A DNA stretch of 64,000 nt from Labyrinthula sp. Ha (GCA_015227615.1 JAALGZ010000007.1:992001-1056000), one strand, 5' to 3'. Shown: positions 13,348 to 26,764, counted from the stretch's first letter. The notes: generated from the sequence alone by a model not told the origin. Made by a program: numbers and translations.

Positions 13348-14374
13348 ATGAGTATTGAAAACTCAGAGAAAAACTTTGATGTTGTTTTCATACCATCCTC
13401 ATCTACCTCCCCAATGGAAACTCAGACAATCCTCCAGCCCGAAGGGAAAGCCTTACAAGCCATGACTCAGTTCTGTAACAAACACTTTTCAAAGACCCAA
13501 CTCTCTGCTACCCAGAAAATGAATTTTACCTCAAAACTTTCCAAAGAGAATAAATCTGCCCAAGTTTCAGCGTTAAATCACTTGGCTCAAATTACAACGA
13601 CTGATGTCATTAAGCTTCAACCCAACATTAGTGAAACAAAATTCATAGGGGTAAACATGTATGTGGATGATAAAGGAGTTGCAAAGAATCTCCGTAAAAT
13701 TTGAATTTCCCTTTATTTTAGCACTTAATCAGCGAGCTATGGCCATTGCGCATGCTGCCGGTGTTCCTCAAAATATACATGGAGATGTTTTTATAGCAAA
13801 ACAGTTCGATGATGAAGAAGGATTTAATAGGTTAAATTTTACAGAAAAAGATTTAGATTCTTCACAGACGTGGTTTCAAACAGCAAGGAAAATAAATTCC
13901 AAAAGGAAATCACAAGTGAACAAGAGTCCTTTTACTGACAAAGTGAATACTTTGACCAATTTCAAAGCTAAACTGCTAGAAGTTGTGAAAGAAAAAGGAA
14001 ATAGTTTTGTATCCTCTGGGAAGATAGATAAGGCAATTGCTGAATACAAGAAAGCACATGATGTATTAGACAGAAACCAGGAAAACTTCGACTTTAACAC
14101 CCTTGACAAAGAGTCAAGACTAATCGCGGGATCCATATTTTCGAATGTTGCTCTATGTTACTCAAAACTAAACAAACATGTAGAAGCTAGACTATATGCA
14201 AAGTTAGCTGTTAACTGCAGGCCAAAGTGGTTCAAAGGGTGGGCAAGATTGGCTTCAGCAGAGGCAGCCCTAGAAAACAGCGAGGAAGCTCTTAAGCATG
14301 CTCACCAGGCACTTCTCTATTCTCCAAATAACACACAAATTTTGACATTGATTACTGCCCTGGAAAGTAAATAG
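13348..14374 (+). CDS. TPR-repeat protein, one 28-nt intron
   Basis: Spliced model 13348-13693 joined to 13722-14374 gives 332 residues. The 28-nt intron (13694-13721, GTAAAA...TTTTAG) is needed because removing it joins KNL to PLNQRAMAIAHAAG and bypasses a stop. Residues about 120-165 contain a GDVFIAKQFDDEEGF segment. The last ~135 residues form tetratricopeptide-type helical pairs (EKGNSFVSSGKIDKAIAEY, then ALCYSKLNKHVEARLYAKLA, then EEALKHAHQALLYSPNN). TPRs are protein-interaction scaffolds, often in chaperone adaptors; the partner is unknown. A longer model is possible: ATG at 13162, a 28-nt intron at 13255-13282 and a 26-nt intron at 13341-13366 enter the same frame (376 residues), adding an N-terminus rich in R, L, F and Q that could be a targeting peptide. 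Convergent with the TAF13 gene, 68 bp away. Confidence 0.75.
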
Positions 14375-14442
14375 GCGCCCCAGGAACCTTAATGTACCTA
14401 CCACCTTTAAAATGAAAACAATAGTTGTTCGGTTGGAAGCAA

Positions 14443-14766
14443 CTATGCGCCATCTCTTAAGTTCTGTTTTCTTTGTTTTGTTATTTCCTTAAAATCCTTT
14501 TGCAGTTCAATGACTCTATTTTCTTGCTCAGAATCTCCTCTGGTTCGTAAAACAAACTTCAGTACTTCAGCATCTAAGCTCTTGAGCTTCTCTACATCAC
14601 CTCTTTTCTCTAGGTTTGAACCGAGGGCATCCAAACAGTCATATATCAAAATTTTCATATAATCCTGTGCTAAACCATCCAGCATTTCAGTGGTCTCTTT
14701 TATGTGCGTGGTACATCCACCAAATCCATAAACCATCGAAATAATTTCATCTTCAAAGTTTGTCAT
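14443..14766 (-). CDS. TAF13: TFIID subunit TAF13-like histone-fold protein
   Basis: A 107-residue intronless gene. Residues 4-16 (FEDEIISMVYGFG) match the TAF13 opening FxxDLRxMMYGFGD. They are followed by a histone-fold helix (KETTEMLDGLAQDYMKILIYDCLDAL) and a charged C-terminal helix ending in a basic tail. Family knowledge: TAF13 pairs with TAF11 through the histone fold inside TFIID and contacts TBP, acting in RNA polymerase II initiation in the nucleus. The length is typical of TAF13 (about 110-130 residues), and the start is the only sensible ATG. The gene lies head-to-head with the diphosphatase gene, sharing about 150 bp of upstream DNA, and tail-to-tail with the TPR gene. SPT3 N-terminal domains look similar, but the short length favours TAF13. 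Confidence 0.82.
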   Translation of the reverse strand: MTNFEDEIISMVYGFGGCTTHIKETTEMLDGLAQDYMKILIYDCLDALGSNLEKRGDVEKLKSLDAEVLKFVLRTRGDSEQENRVIELQKDFKEITKQRKQNLRDGA

Positions 14767-14901
14767 TGTATCTTTCCAAAATTTTTGGGCAAAATACAGA
14801 TTTTGGGAAATTTAATATTTACAAATCGCGTGATAGTTTTAAGCGAAAGTTAGGAAAGAGAAGTTAGATAGCTTAGTTGGAGACGATAGACTATCATTTG
14901 C
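14767..14901. promoter_or_regulatory. Shared divergent promoter region
   Basis: The only DNA between the start of the TAF13-like gene (leftward) and the earliest start of the diphosphatase gene (rightward). Both 5' untranslated regions and both core promoters must fit into about 135-155 bp. No clear TATA box or other named element was identified; the function is inferred from position alone. Confidence 0.4.
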
Positions 14902-14919
14902 ATGAACCTGGTTAGAAAA

Positions 14920-16040
14920 ATGGCACAAAATATGCAACAAAAACGTATTTTTAGGTTTGGACTGATATCTGATATTCAAACCGCTGATATAGATGGTTCG
15001 TAGCCTTGTTTGTTTATGTGTAGATGCACCAAACTTTGTAGGAACAGAGATTAGGCATTATAGAGGAGCTCTCGAAGCAGCTAAGCTTGCAGTTCAAGAT
15101 TTTAATCTAGAGGAGGTTGATTTTGTATTGCAGGTAGGAGACATCATTGATGGGCAGAATGCAGGCAACTATGGCCAACTAAAAGGAAAAGAACCTCAAA
15201 GTCACCAAGCTTTCCAAAGGATATTTTCTGTGCTTGATAAGGTACATCCTAAGGCAATGACATATCATTCAGTAGGTGCAATATCTTTTCTGTTTTATCA
15301 TTTTAGGAAATCATGAACTTTACAATTTTAGTTTTACTGAACTCAAGTCTTTGCTAAACAGACCAAACAGGCACAAAATTAGTGAAGGTGATAGATTTTA
15401 CTTTTCTTTTTCTCCTTCACCAGGGTGGAGAATAATTCAGCTTAATGCTTATGAAGTTTCAATTTTGAACCAAGAAAATAAAATAAATTTTGAAGAAGCG
15501 AAACGTGTGATTAAGGAAAATAATCCTAATTGGAAAGTCTTGTTTGCTGCTGAGCTAGAGGGAAAAGATCAGGGCACTGTAAATTATGCAGAGGGTCTTT
15601 CTGGTGGGCAACTTCGTTTTGTTCCTTATAATGGAGGCTTGGGTGAGAAGCAACTTAATTGGTGTAAAACTGAATTAGAAGCTGCTTCAAAAAATAAGGA
15701 GAATGTTATTGTGCTGTCTCATATACCAGTTCATCCTAATTCATCTATAGCAACTTACCGCACTCTTATATTTGATTATGATAAACTACTTCATCTGTTT
15801 CATACAGTTGGAAAGAAGATAGAAGACAGCAAGCAGAGTTGTGTCAAGATAGTGTTTTGTGGCCATGCACACAAAGGTGGTTTTTATGAAGATAAAGAAA
15901 AAGGAATTAATTACATTACCGTACAGTCTCCTTTGGCCAAAGGTCTTTCGCATGGCGTAGTTGACGTGTTTGATGAGAAGGTGTTGATTCGAGGGGTGGG
16001 AAGTTTGCCATCGCGTGAAATAAGTTTGACTAAGCGGTAG
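14920..16040 (+). CDS. Mn-dependent ADP-ribose/CDP-alcohol diphosphatase (ADPRM family), two tiny introns
   Basis: Exons 14920-14995, 15024-15275 and 15307-16040 give 353 residues; the introns are 28 and 31 nt. Splicing restores two family motifs split in the genome: FGLISDIQTADIDDAPNF and HSVGNHELYNFS. The calcineurin-like metallophosphatase motifs appear in order: SDIQ (in place of DxH, usual for this family), VGDIIDG, GNHE, LSHIPVHP and FCGHAHKGG. Family knowledge: these enzymes hydrolyse ADP-ribose, cyclic ADP-ribose and CDP-alcohols with Mn2+, acting in nucleotide or phospholipid-precursor turnover, probably in the cytosol. An in-frame ATG six codons upstream (14902) would add MNLVRK; a stop lies just before it. 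The length matches animal and plant homologues (about 310-350). Divergent from the TAF13-like gene. Confidence 0.9.
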
Positions 16041-19000
16041 TACAGTTTTTTTTCTCAAAGTTTTAGTGGAAGTCTCTGATTGAGTTTTAGGGGACTGTTT
16101 AATGGGGTTCAGTACACGCAACGTTCTGGTTTTTAAGCTTCTGTGATCTTCATCCTATGAAATCTTAAATAAATACATCATGCAAAATCCCTTATTGAGT
16201 GTGAGTTAAGTGAAGAAGAGATTCTTATTAAAATGTAGTAGGGCTGCTCATTTCCTGCGAAACAGGCACGATATTTCAAGCACTTACCGAGGGTACTGTT
16301 TGGTTCATGGAATGTAGACTATACCTAGTTGACCCCTTATTGCAGAACTGGCTTGAATATAACAATATCCAATGAAGAATCCATTCTTTGTGGAAATTCT
16401 GGACCAGCACTTTGACATCAGCGCGGATGTTCCTACGCTTGAAACCTCTTCCAGGAATAAATTTTATAATGATTGGATTGATAGAATTCTATGCGTCTGA
16501 CTATGCGGTATATAGTTATTAGATATACTCCTGTCGGCGGACAGGTGAGAAAGACTCCTCATTTAAACCATAATATTCAGGTTAACAACAAAGAGGTATA
16601 AAGTCTGTACTTAAACAACTTAAGTAGAAAGAAACTGTCTTGGGGTATAGGGAGACTAACTTTGCTATCTTGTTCATTTATTAAAGCTAAAAATAACATT
16701 GGCCCTGCCATGTTACAGCATCGTTGAACTTATGTTTCTAGTATTATTACGGCTTATTTTGTAGAAGTGATACTCAGTTTTAAGGTTCAGGTGTCAAGCT
16801 TGGTTACAGTACATGACCCCAAAACTTTCCATTGCCTCTCAGATTCTCTGTATTATACACACTGCTAGTCATGCTCTAGCGGTTATGTGGGAGTTAATTG
16901 TATGACTTGTTATATAGTCCATATGTAGTTAAAGCATCCTGAAATTTCATGGCTAACTAAGTTAAGTGATAGCAACATATCCAACACCTCGTAAGTCTAA
17001 ACCCATGATCCACGGAAAGCTTAACATTCATTGAAAGTCCACCATCGAGACAGCTTAAAACTTAATGCCAAGAAACATTTAATGTAGTCCTCATAATAAA
17101 GAAACATCGCTAAAGACTTAAATTGCATTAGTCAATATGTTTAACTCTAAGGAGTGATTCACTAAACACGTTGCACATGCTAGCCTACTAATGATCTAAT
17201 GTCAGTGGAAGCTGATCTTCACACTCTAAGGGTTCCACCAACAAAAAATAGTAGTTAAAAGTACCACTCAAAGAAGATTCCAAGCACAAACACCTTGTAG
17301 ACTTCACGTGCTAGACTAAGCATATATTTTGGGCAAAGTGAGAATGTCACAGAAAGGCGTCTGAGAGAGTTTCATTGCATTGAGATACGATTTTAACAGA
17401 TCCGCGGACTATGCGAGCCTTCGTGAAATTTGAACATCCTATGTTCTTTCGATTTATGAATTAGGTCTTACTCAAAATAAACTAAACCCACTAGAGAAAT
17501 TCCACTTCTCAACACCTTTTCTAGCCATTTTACTGATCCAGAAATCCGAATGGAAATGTCTGGAGAGCCTTGAAAAGATTCAAGAAAAGATGATAAACTG
17601 TTAGCCAATTTAAGAGATTAATTCATTTACAGAGACCACCAAATTATCTTCTGGTATAGCTACTGTCGTAGTCTAGCAGCTTGTTTCTAGTCTTTTTTGT
17701 ACCTTTGGAGACACAGACAGGATTCTTGCTACAAAGTTTTCCTTTAATGTCAAAAAAATGCTAGCATTAGCGAGCAACTATGCTCCATACAGTTGTTTTG
17801 GAATACAAACCTGTAAAATTTTCCTAAAGCTACTTGGACACGAGTCTTTAAGGAGACTCCCAAGAGAAAGGAGTTAGTATCAATGGCGGGATTTAGCTTC
17901 CAATTTAATAGAAACCTAAGGCTTCTCGAACATAGCTCAGGTCTATCTAACATAACCAACATTAACGGAAAGATGCTGACCGACACATTAGTTCAATATG
18001 ATCTACAGCTATTAAACATTCATTTCGCCGTAGGAAAAATGGATTCAGGAACTATATACCATATTTTACAAAAGACAGGGACCACAAAAATGAAAATAGG
18101 CTTCGGAATAGCTGATAGACTTGAAATAGTAATAAGCTTGAGAATGAATGAAGGCATTAGTAGAAGAATAAATCGCAAAGCATTTTAAGAATACATCTGC
18201 AGAGAAGCCAAATTCATCCATAGAAGCACAGTATCTTCACCTAACAACTGGGTAAAAATAAACATATTGCCTTTTTAGGAAATTGGAAGGGCCTCCTTTA
18301 TACAAAACTCTTGACATAAAGGATGGTAACCACCTAGACATTTGATTAATTTCCTATTAAGAGTTTGCTAGATCTTTTCAGGAACCGATACAGGTACTAA
18401 TGCCTGAAAGATGACTATTGAACTTCAGAAGATCCGACTACCTGCACGCAAATCGTCTTCTAGAACCAAAAAAAGAGAACATGAAGTTACTTGAGCCAGT
18501 AACAGCGCAAGATAACAAACAGGATTTACAACGTAGCCCTAAGAGATTGCAGGCAATGGATAAATAAATTATACTCATAACTGCAATTGAACTGCGATAA
18601 TAATAACAGAAGAGAAGCTTGAAGGATTATTTAGAAGTTTTATTTAATGAAAGCCATCTACTTAAAACTGATCAAGATCAATGGTGAGTATCGAATTGAC
18701 ATAGGAAAACGCCATAGCATCACGGATAATATATAGTTCTGAACAAAGGATACTAGCAATGTTACTGCAATTATCTAACGCGAGAATAATAGGACAATAT
18801 ACTGGAATCAAGGGAAAAATATATCGAAGAACAATATATCAACACGCTATCATCAACTCCATATAAAATCTAACTCGTTCTCATCACGATAAGGAATAGT
18901 AAACTACCAGTGGAAGATTATTCCCAAAACGAAAAGAAATGAAGGGATTTTTAAGCAACATTACCAAGATTATCAGGCATATATTGAGAATAAATCAACT

Positions 19001-22000
19001 AATTAACTGAGATGAAAAATGGAACGGAAAGATTCGCTTCATGTCTAATGGTAAAGGTGAGAGACGCGGACGGGGAAATGCCTGCCCTGTAACCCTTCTT
19101 AGTACAGCCCCGAGCTCTTGACTAAGCCAGTTAACAAAAATAACAAACACTAATAGATCAACGCTTATGCCAAAAGCAGATTTTGAAAAATGGAGGTCAC
19201 CGCTTTGAAAGATAAACAATTGAAAGAACTCTACACAATAGCGTAACGAAAAATTTGGTTCCTCGTATAATCTTTATCAACTTTAAGAAAGATGTTTTCA
19301 CTCCCTCACGTAAATTTATTAAAGTAGCTATTTTGACAAACAATTTCTCTAAAAGTTTAACAAACAAATTAAATTAACCTTTCATACTAGTAAAATACAT
19401 TGTAATTAATAGGAACTGTATCTTTAAGTATATAAACCAAGCTGAGAAGGTTGTGTAAGATGAATCATTATGATTGAGCTTATTTATCATAGTTTGGAAA
19501 ACTAAAGTTTCCAAACTAAACCAGTATACATATGAAAAATAGTCCACTTTGATGAAGAAATCACTCAACTGTTATTCAGTGCGAATAATATACCTGATTT
19601 AGTATATTGGAACCGTGGGACACTAGTTTTTAAAACTTCTGCGTGTAATTCATCATCCAAAACCAAGAGAAAAGCGTTAATATAAAAGAGAAAGTAAATG
19701 TGATATATTAAGCCCCCAAAAAAGTTACTTACACAATTTTCAGAGGGCACAGCGCTAAAAACACCTCTGTCATTTAGAAAAATGTAGAATACAACTCTCG
19801 CAGCAGTCCAGATCTTTCTCGTGGAACTGATTATAAAAAAAAACGTAAGCAACATCGTTATACATACTAGAAAGATTTTTCTAATTGCTTAGGGAAACTA
19901 CACTCAACATCCCATGGAATGTGTTGGGTTTGAAGGCGTCATATCTATGAAGTATCTTAAACCTATTTTATTGTCGATGGCTTATCAAAATCAGATGTAC
20001 TAGATAAGACTCAAAATCCTGAATATACATTGAGAAATTACCGTGACTCACTTAGATCTGGCCTGCCGAAACGGAACTAAACTATATGTTGTAAGGTCAA
20101 TTATTTTAGGTTCGGTTCATGGTAAATCAGAGATATGGGCTTTGATTAGTAAAGAAAATATAAATCTGAGAAAGAGTCATAAGCAAGTGAAAATCTACGG
20201 AGATAATAATGGTCAAAAATGTTCTCACTAAACAACTATATCTTCCAGGTTGATAGAACTGTTATTGAAAAAATCTCTAACTATAGACAGCGCATCCCGG
20301 CGGTTGCTGCATTAATAATAATAATACCAGGAACTAATTTTGCCATAGAATTTTAGGAAGAACTATAATATCAAGAATAAAAAGTGTCAGTTATGATTGA
20401 ACTAGTAGAGATTCTATATAGACCAATTCAACCAACCCGTTATCTCGGGATATGGCATTCAGGTAGGTCATTACTACATCCAGCCTAACCACAGAAAACA
20501 CAGAGGACTTGAATTAACCTTTATTCTCCTCCGTCGTGTCATCATCTATTCTTTCTTTGCCAAGGAAAATACTGCGAACAAGCTCTAAAGGATCTGAGTA
20601 GGCAAGCTAGATTCTGAATTGTTGATCTTGTGAACCTTATGGAATAAGACATAGAGAGCTTTGAACATCAGGGCACGAAACTTACACCTCCCTTTGCATT
20701 GACATATTTGAAGCCAGTCAGTACGTGTAAGATAATATAGTTGAGAAGAAAAAGGTCAATTAGGTAATATTTTCCACGGCAATAGAGCTCAGTAACAGAA
20801 AAAATAGAGGCAGCAATTTTTTACGAATATATGATACACTCATCAAATAAAACAATGATCTCAAAGCTCACCTTTTACAAAGTGGTCGTGCAATTGATTA
20901 CAGTAGTTTGAAAAGATATAAAAAAAATAGTTAGAAAACACACTCAGCATTGAATACCCGGAATCCATATCACTATATTACCACCTTCAACTGCTTGGAA
21001 CATTTCATATAGGCATACAAGGGGTATTGACCATCTTTCACGATGTTTCACACTTATTTATTTTATTCGCGAGCTTTGGGTGGGTACTTCATATATTTTA
21101 ATAATAGATGCTAGGGGGGTCTAAGTAATAGGATCCTGTTCTGGTGGGACAGGGATACCGATCAAGAGATATACACGAAGCCAGAACAAGCCATAGTGAC
21201 TCTAAGTAAAGAACAAGGAGAACGAGCAATAAAAGACCAAATTCACACGAATCTCATAGTTAATGACAAACGACGATGTAATAACATAAAATAGGTCCAT
21301 CAGTTTCTAGAAAGGTCCCCTCTGGGCTCATAAGGGTTTAGACAATAGTGTCAATGGGTAGTATCATGGAGAATCCATAACAAGTAGATTAAAACTAAAA
21401 AGTACAATAGCAAACTCAAACCTCTTACTCGATCTTGGCCATTCTCAATTCCAAATTTATTTTGAGAGGAGAAAATCGTTTTTCAATGTTCCAATTTTGC
21501 AATAACTCTTCGTTGTTCATTTTATTTTTCTGAGTCATAGTTGCAACCAAAGTGATAAAATTAAATTTTAGAATAAGTGTAAAAAATACTTTATGTCCTA
21601 TATACATAGGGCAAATTAAATGGCACACATTTCGTCAATCTATGTTAGGAATTTCTATTTGGTACTATTTCCTCAGAAAATGGGATGATAGATACAGGTA
21701 TCCAGACAATATTCTCTTAAGGATGTAGTCTAGAAGTCTAGCTTCACTAATTTAAGTCAAGACCCAACCTTGATTGGTTCTCTGAAAAGTGGGGCCAACC
21801 TAAATCCAGCTACTGCCCGAAATAAATGAAAACATAAGTTATCAAACAAGGTACTCTCTCTTCAATGATAAATTATGATGCACAACGCAAGCTTTTCTTA
21901 TCAGCATAAATTCATTCTTTATTGTAGAAGCCAGAATAGACATTCTTAGCCACTGATGATATGAAACACCATTCACATTCTTAAGTGAACATTAGAGTTA

Positions 22001-25000
22001 TTGCAGAAATCATGCCAGGTAGCGAAAGTTTATGGGCTGATTCTTTCCCGTTATATGTTATAAGTAAAATAAAAAAAATGAAAATAGAGTATCGACAATA
22101 TTTCTTGGTATCTAATTTTTTGCTTCAGAAATCTAGTATTTTCGGTGGATTTTGCTTCTGGTCAAAGTTGTGGCTTTTAGATGATAACGGTCCTTTTAAC
22201 TCTTTCAAAAGGCTTTTAGTTCTTTTTTGGAAGTTATGGGTGTGTAATTTAATCCACCTGAAAAAGGCTTTAACAAACTTTTTGGTAGAATTATTTTAAT
22301 TTGATGAACATGTGCTGCAAGTGCATAAAAAGTTAGATATGAATTTGTTTGTAGAAAAATATTTGTAGAGTAGGATAGTTTGGTAATTATTCTCAAATAA
22401 ATACTTCCACATTATTTTGATCAACGACACGCACATTTTATAGTAAATAAATGTAATGTCTTTGTTTATTAATGCCCCAGTCACTATAGATACTAGGGGG
22501 GGAATAAATAGCACACAAAGTACCCATTCAATTATAGTACCTGAGACGACGCTACCAATCAGTCACTCAAGGAAAATACCCTACCGTTTAATTCAATACC
22601 TATTGTTTATATTGCTAAGTTTCTCATCGCACTATAACTATACTGCTTATGCTAATATTTATTACATGGAAAAACCAATATGCTTCATTCTTACCAGGTT
22701 TGTGAATCATGTACAACTGATACATTTTTCATCCACCACTTCTTAGATTCGTTGAAGAAAAAGTAAATCTTCTCATATATTTATTTATTTCCTTGTCTTA
22801 TCTTATTGGGGGCGCTACCGGTGCATTTATAATTCACTCAAGAAGAGTTCCTGAGACAGTAAATTCATTGAAGTGCCTTCCTAGTTCCATAGACCAAAGA
22901 CATGTATAAGGATCTTAGTTAATACATTAAACATTTATCTTAGTCTTTAATAAGAGGTAAGGTGCATCTTTGAGTATTCATCTAATATGGCAGCTATTTT
23001 TTTACAGGAAACATGATACGACTCTTATGCCATCACCTAGCATTGGGAACAGAGTTTTTATTAACCCTTCTTAATGTTTTGGTATCAATACAGGTTGGTT
23101 CGACATGGTATCAATAGTTTGATCATGTGGAAAGATCTGGTTACCTGGTTTCTCCTTGATTCATGAGGAGGAAGTATTTCAGGTAATATTACGAAGGTAT
23201 AGCCCTGCACAAAGCAATGGAGCCTCTTAATATCTGCGTATTGATACGGTAATAAATATATATTTTAAGACATGGATCTTAATGTAGGTATGAAGAATAG
23301 GAAATTTTTGAAGTTATCTTGTTGTAAGACCAATAACCCTATCTCTTGCCAAAAACAATACCGCCAAGGAAGTTATTGGAGATTAATCTGGGCATCACAT
23401 TATAGGTTTGATAGCATCCCTAATCATTGCTCAAAAAACTCTCTTTTGCGTGTTCCTAGGTACGGTCACAAATAATAATTCTCTGGAGATGTTTTCTAGA
23501 ATTATATGCCTTCGAACACAAGTTTTAGATACTTCAAACAATCCTTATCTACAAGTGTTAATCATATTAAACAGCAAGGCTATTAAAACACAAATGGCAT
23601 TAGAAACCAAGACAACATAGAGTCAATAAAAGGCTACACACTGTTTTGGTGATTTCGTTTGTGCCTGTTTAGTTTAAATTACTTATATACTATTGGAGGA
23701 GATTCTGGTAAAAGCCAGCGATGTAAAACTAATACCACGAGAATGATTTTTTTTGGATTTGCTTGTTTAATCATTTCTTAACATGCCATCAATATTCAAA
23801 ACTAATACTGACTAAACTATAACTTAGCCTCAAATTTTCAAAATATTACAGGACAAGATGGTAATCCAGTTTTAAAGACATTATCATCCTTTAACAGCTA
23901 TCACCTGAAATGATTCATCGTGAACTTACTAATGTTTATATGCATTGCTCCTAACATTATTAAAGATTTTAGGATCTTTGATCACCTGAGTTAATATAAC
24001 ATTTTGCAGAATAACCGACCCTTAACAATCCTTATAAGCAATATATGAAAATATGGTTAAACCTTCTTGCTCAACCCACATTCTCTCGCGACATGGTACC
24101 TCTTGCTTATAAATTCACACAATTTAGGATGGGGTAACCATTTGAAATTAAAAATCTTGTCAGAATCTCCTTGAAAGAAGCTATAGGTATTGGCCATCTC
24201 CTCTCTCTCTTTTGTAATATAGCTTTTATACGTTTATGAGTCTGCACAACTTAACTTAAAGGGAAGACTGTGAACAACGCAGATATTTCGTTTCCTGTCT
24301 CTTTACTATATTTGGTTAATATGAAATACTACTGTTTAGTACTTTCCCTCTTCTTGGAAACTATGGCTGACAACTAAATGCCGGGATGGCTGAGAACGAC
24401 GCAGTAAGGAATGGTTCATAACAATGCATTGATAATAAAGCGCAACTTTACTTACAGTTCTGTCTTACTAAACCTAACTTAAGCGAAGGAGAGGAACTTG
24501 ACAGTATATTTTAAGCCTAAAACAGGAAAGCCAAATTTTGTTGACAACAAAATGTTTAATTACAAAAAAGATAATTTTAAGTTAAACCTTGCTATATTGT
24601 GTTGTAGATCTCCAAGAGCTCTATTGCGCCTATATTAGTCATGCATCTTTCTCTTCAAAACATGGAAAACTTAAAGAGAATCAACCATCAGTACAGAATA
24701 ACTCTCAAGAGCGGGATTTCAGGGTACAAGAGGAACTAAAAGCTTTGTACGATATCCATGTCCTGTTGCAGACTTTCTTGTGCAGTATTCAAGTGAGGCC
24801 CCTCCATTTGTCGATTCTTTTCCTGATAGTCCTCCTTGTTCATTGCAATAACGGTGTAGAGATCCTGTTCTCAGATACTGTCTGCAATATATACATCAAT
24901 GAAGGGTTTACGGATTTGAGCCAGAGGGTATCAATTTTGTACGTCAATTTCTTCTTTGTAGAGTAAGGAAATGATCTCTACTGCAGAAGCAGTCAAGAGC

Positions 25001-26764
25001 CTCGGAGTTAATGGTATCTGGCCGCAAACAGTAACCAGCTACATTGAAAATAATACTTGAAAAATGAATAACTCTTATCAAAAACTTTATTTTAACTCCC
25101 TCCTGCAGTGAAACTTTTTTGATATTTTTGCAGAGCTGAAGGTATAAAATTGTCGGTTCATGCTATTAACTAGTATTTTACAAAGGTGCTTCAAGTTAGT
25201 TTTTTCCTGGTCCACCACGAACCAAATCAGCAAAGTTATCAAGAATAATTATTAGCCCTGGATCGCTCTGAAGAGGAGGTAATATTGTTCATTAAATGAG
25301 CTTTCATGAGTGATTTAGTCTTGAAAGTGAACAAGAACTGGCTCTAACGGTTCAGTAAGAAATTCTCGAAGCAAAGTTGGTCATCTGCGCTGCAGAAGTG
25401 ATTCTAATATCATTATTCCTTTGGTACTCTTTTGGGCGGAATAAAATTTATGAGCACCAGCCTAATTTGAACCAAAAGGTTGCTCATGCGCATAAACATT
25501 ATTTCAAAGACGAAAAAATGTGACAATAGCACGAGAATGTGAAGAACACTATCTCAGGTTTGCCACAATCCTATTTCTTAAGCCATTTTTAAACTATCGC
25601 TACTCTCGAGGCTTTAACCAATAGGTGTGACGCCTTCTAAAAAAGATAAATCATCGAATGGCGAAACACACGAAACCGTTTGCATAACTCTAAGAGAGAT
25701 GTAAAAATATCAGACTCCTGTTTTGGGTAGATGGACTAGAGAATCAAAACCTATTTCCCATTTAATTCTTGTTCTCTTGTATACTGAAATCAATTGGGCT
25801 GCTCTTAGAAACTAATTTTTTAATTTTGCAATCATGTAGTGATTGTTTTTAGTGGCAATCGATGCTTGAAAAGAGTATTAGTTCTTGCCAGAAAAATTTA
25901 TTTGCTCTTCTCTCTAGACAAGCTTTCTATTGCTCCCCATGACTGTTCACTGCGTAGCAAAAAGAATGTTCCTCATATCTTGGTGAGAATTTTTTTGTCG
26001 AAAAATCATTAGAAGTCAAATTCGAACATGCAAAGTTAGATTTAATTCTCATTACAAATATTAATAATTTCGCTATAGAAACTATTTTTTGTCCTTTATG
26101 TTTTCTTCTAAGAGTAAAACCTAGAGACGGTGTCTCTGGAACATTCCACAACCAGTAACAACAGTTTGTAGGCGGGTTCTTGCAATCCAAGCCAATGTAG
26201 CACCAAGTTTTCGTAAAATGCCCTTTCATAACATAAGTTGTCTTTTTGGAGTTTTGATCATTAACAATCAATTGTGTCTATAATTTTTCTCTTCTAGAAG
26301 TTTTTAAGATGTAAATTCTTAAAGATAATGTTGTCATTCTTTGTCTGTTTTGGTTATTTTATTTGTAATATATCTTAGTTTTGCTACGCAGAATATCCAA
26401 TATTAAATCAAGTGTGTTTTCTTTATCAACCCACCGGGCATATCTTACTTCTTATTTTTATTTTAATCATAATCTTAATTAAAACAAAAAATTAAATATC
26501 TTGTCTCAAATATTAAAACATAAAGAAAACATTCTACAAATATTAAATTTATTAAACGAGAGATATCTCGATATGTCTCAATTATTATACTTTGTATATA
26601 TATATTCATGTTAATTACTGACTATAATATTCTTTGATGGGAACTTCCCACTTTTTTTCACTTGCACCCTCTCAATACAGATCTCAATATCTTCATCTTA
26701 TCGACCGGATCCTTTCAATTCTTCCGTTAAACTGAGCCAAAATTGAATCAAAGAAAGAGTTCAA
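16041..26764. other. Gene desert with decayed mobile DNA
   Basis: About 10.7 kb with no supported host gene. A LINE-type endonuclease remnant lies at about 17750-18190 (separate entry), and a short coding-like stretch lies near 16371-16500. Several open frames of 60-125 codons exist (for example around 24589-24966 on the plus strand and 25927-26271 on the minus strand), but none shows a recognisable domain and their lengths are within chance for this much AT-rich sequence. No tRNA, rRNA or CRISPR-like array was seen. Confidence 0.6.
17750..18190 (+). mobile_element. Decayed non-LTR retrotransposon endonuclease segment (LINE-like)
   Basis: The 101-codon open stretch from 17883 contains NINGKMLTDTLVQYDLQLLN followed about 15 residues later by YHILQKTGTTK. 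This resembles the endonuclease/exonuclease/phosphatase domain of LINEs, where an N-x-NG-xLL-x(7)-L-x-LLN segment precedes a T-x(4)-GxxTxID segment. In another frame just upstream, ASNYAPYS resembles the family's NxYAP strand, and MAGFSFQFN at the start of the stretch sits where GDFN is expected. The next frame loss and the absence of a recognisable reverse transcriptase downstream show that the copy is dead. Family placement within non-LTR elements is not possible by eye, and a host EEP-domain pseudogene is an alternative. Confidence 0.35.

Noticed and set aside
24589-24966. 125-codon plus-strand frame
   Set aside because: Begins with a non-ATG codon, has no domain and lies in a desert; not convincing as a gene.
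25927-26229. 100-residue minus-strand frame with six cysteines
   Set aside because: No recognisable domain or signal peptide; a frame of 100 codons is expected by chance a few times in this much AT-rich sequence.
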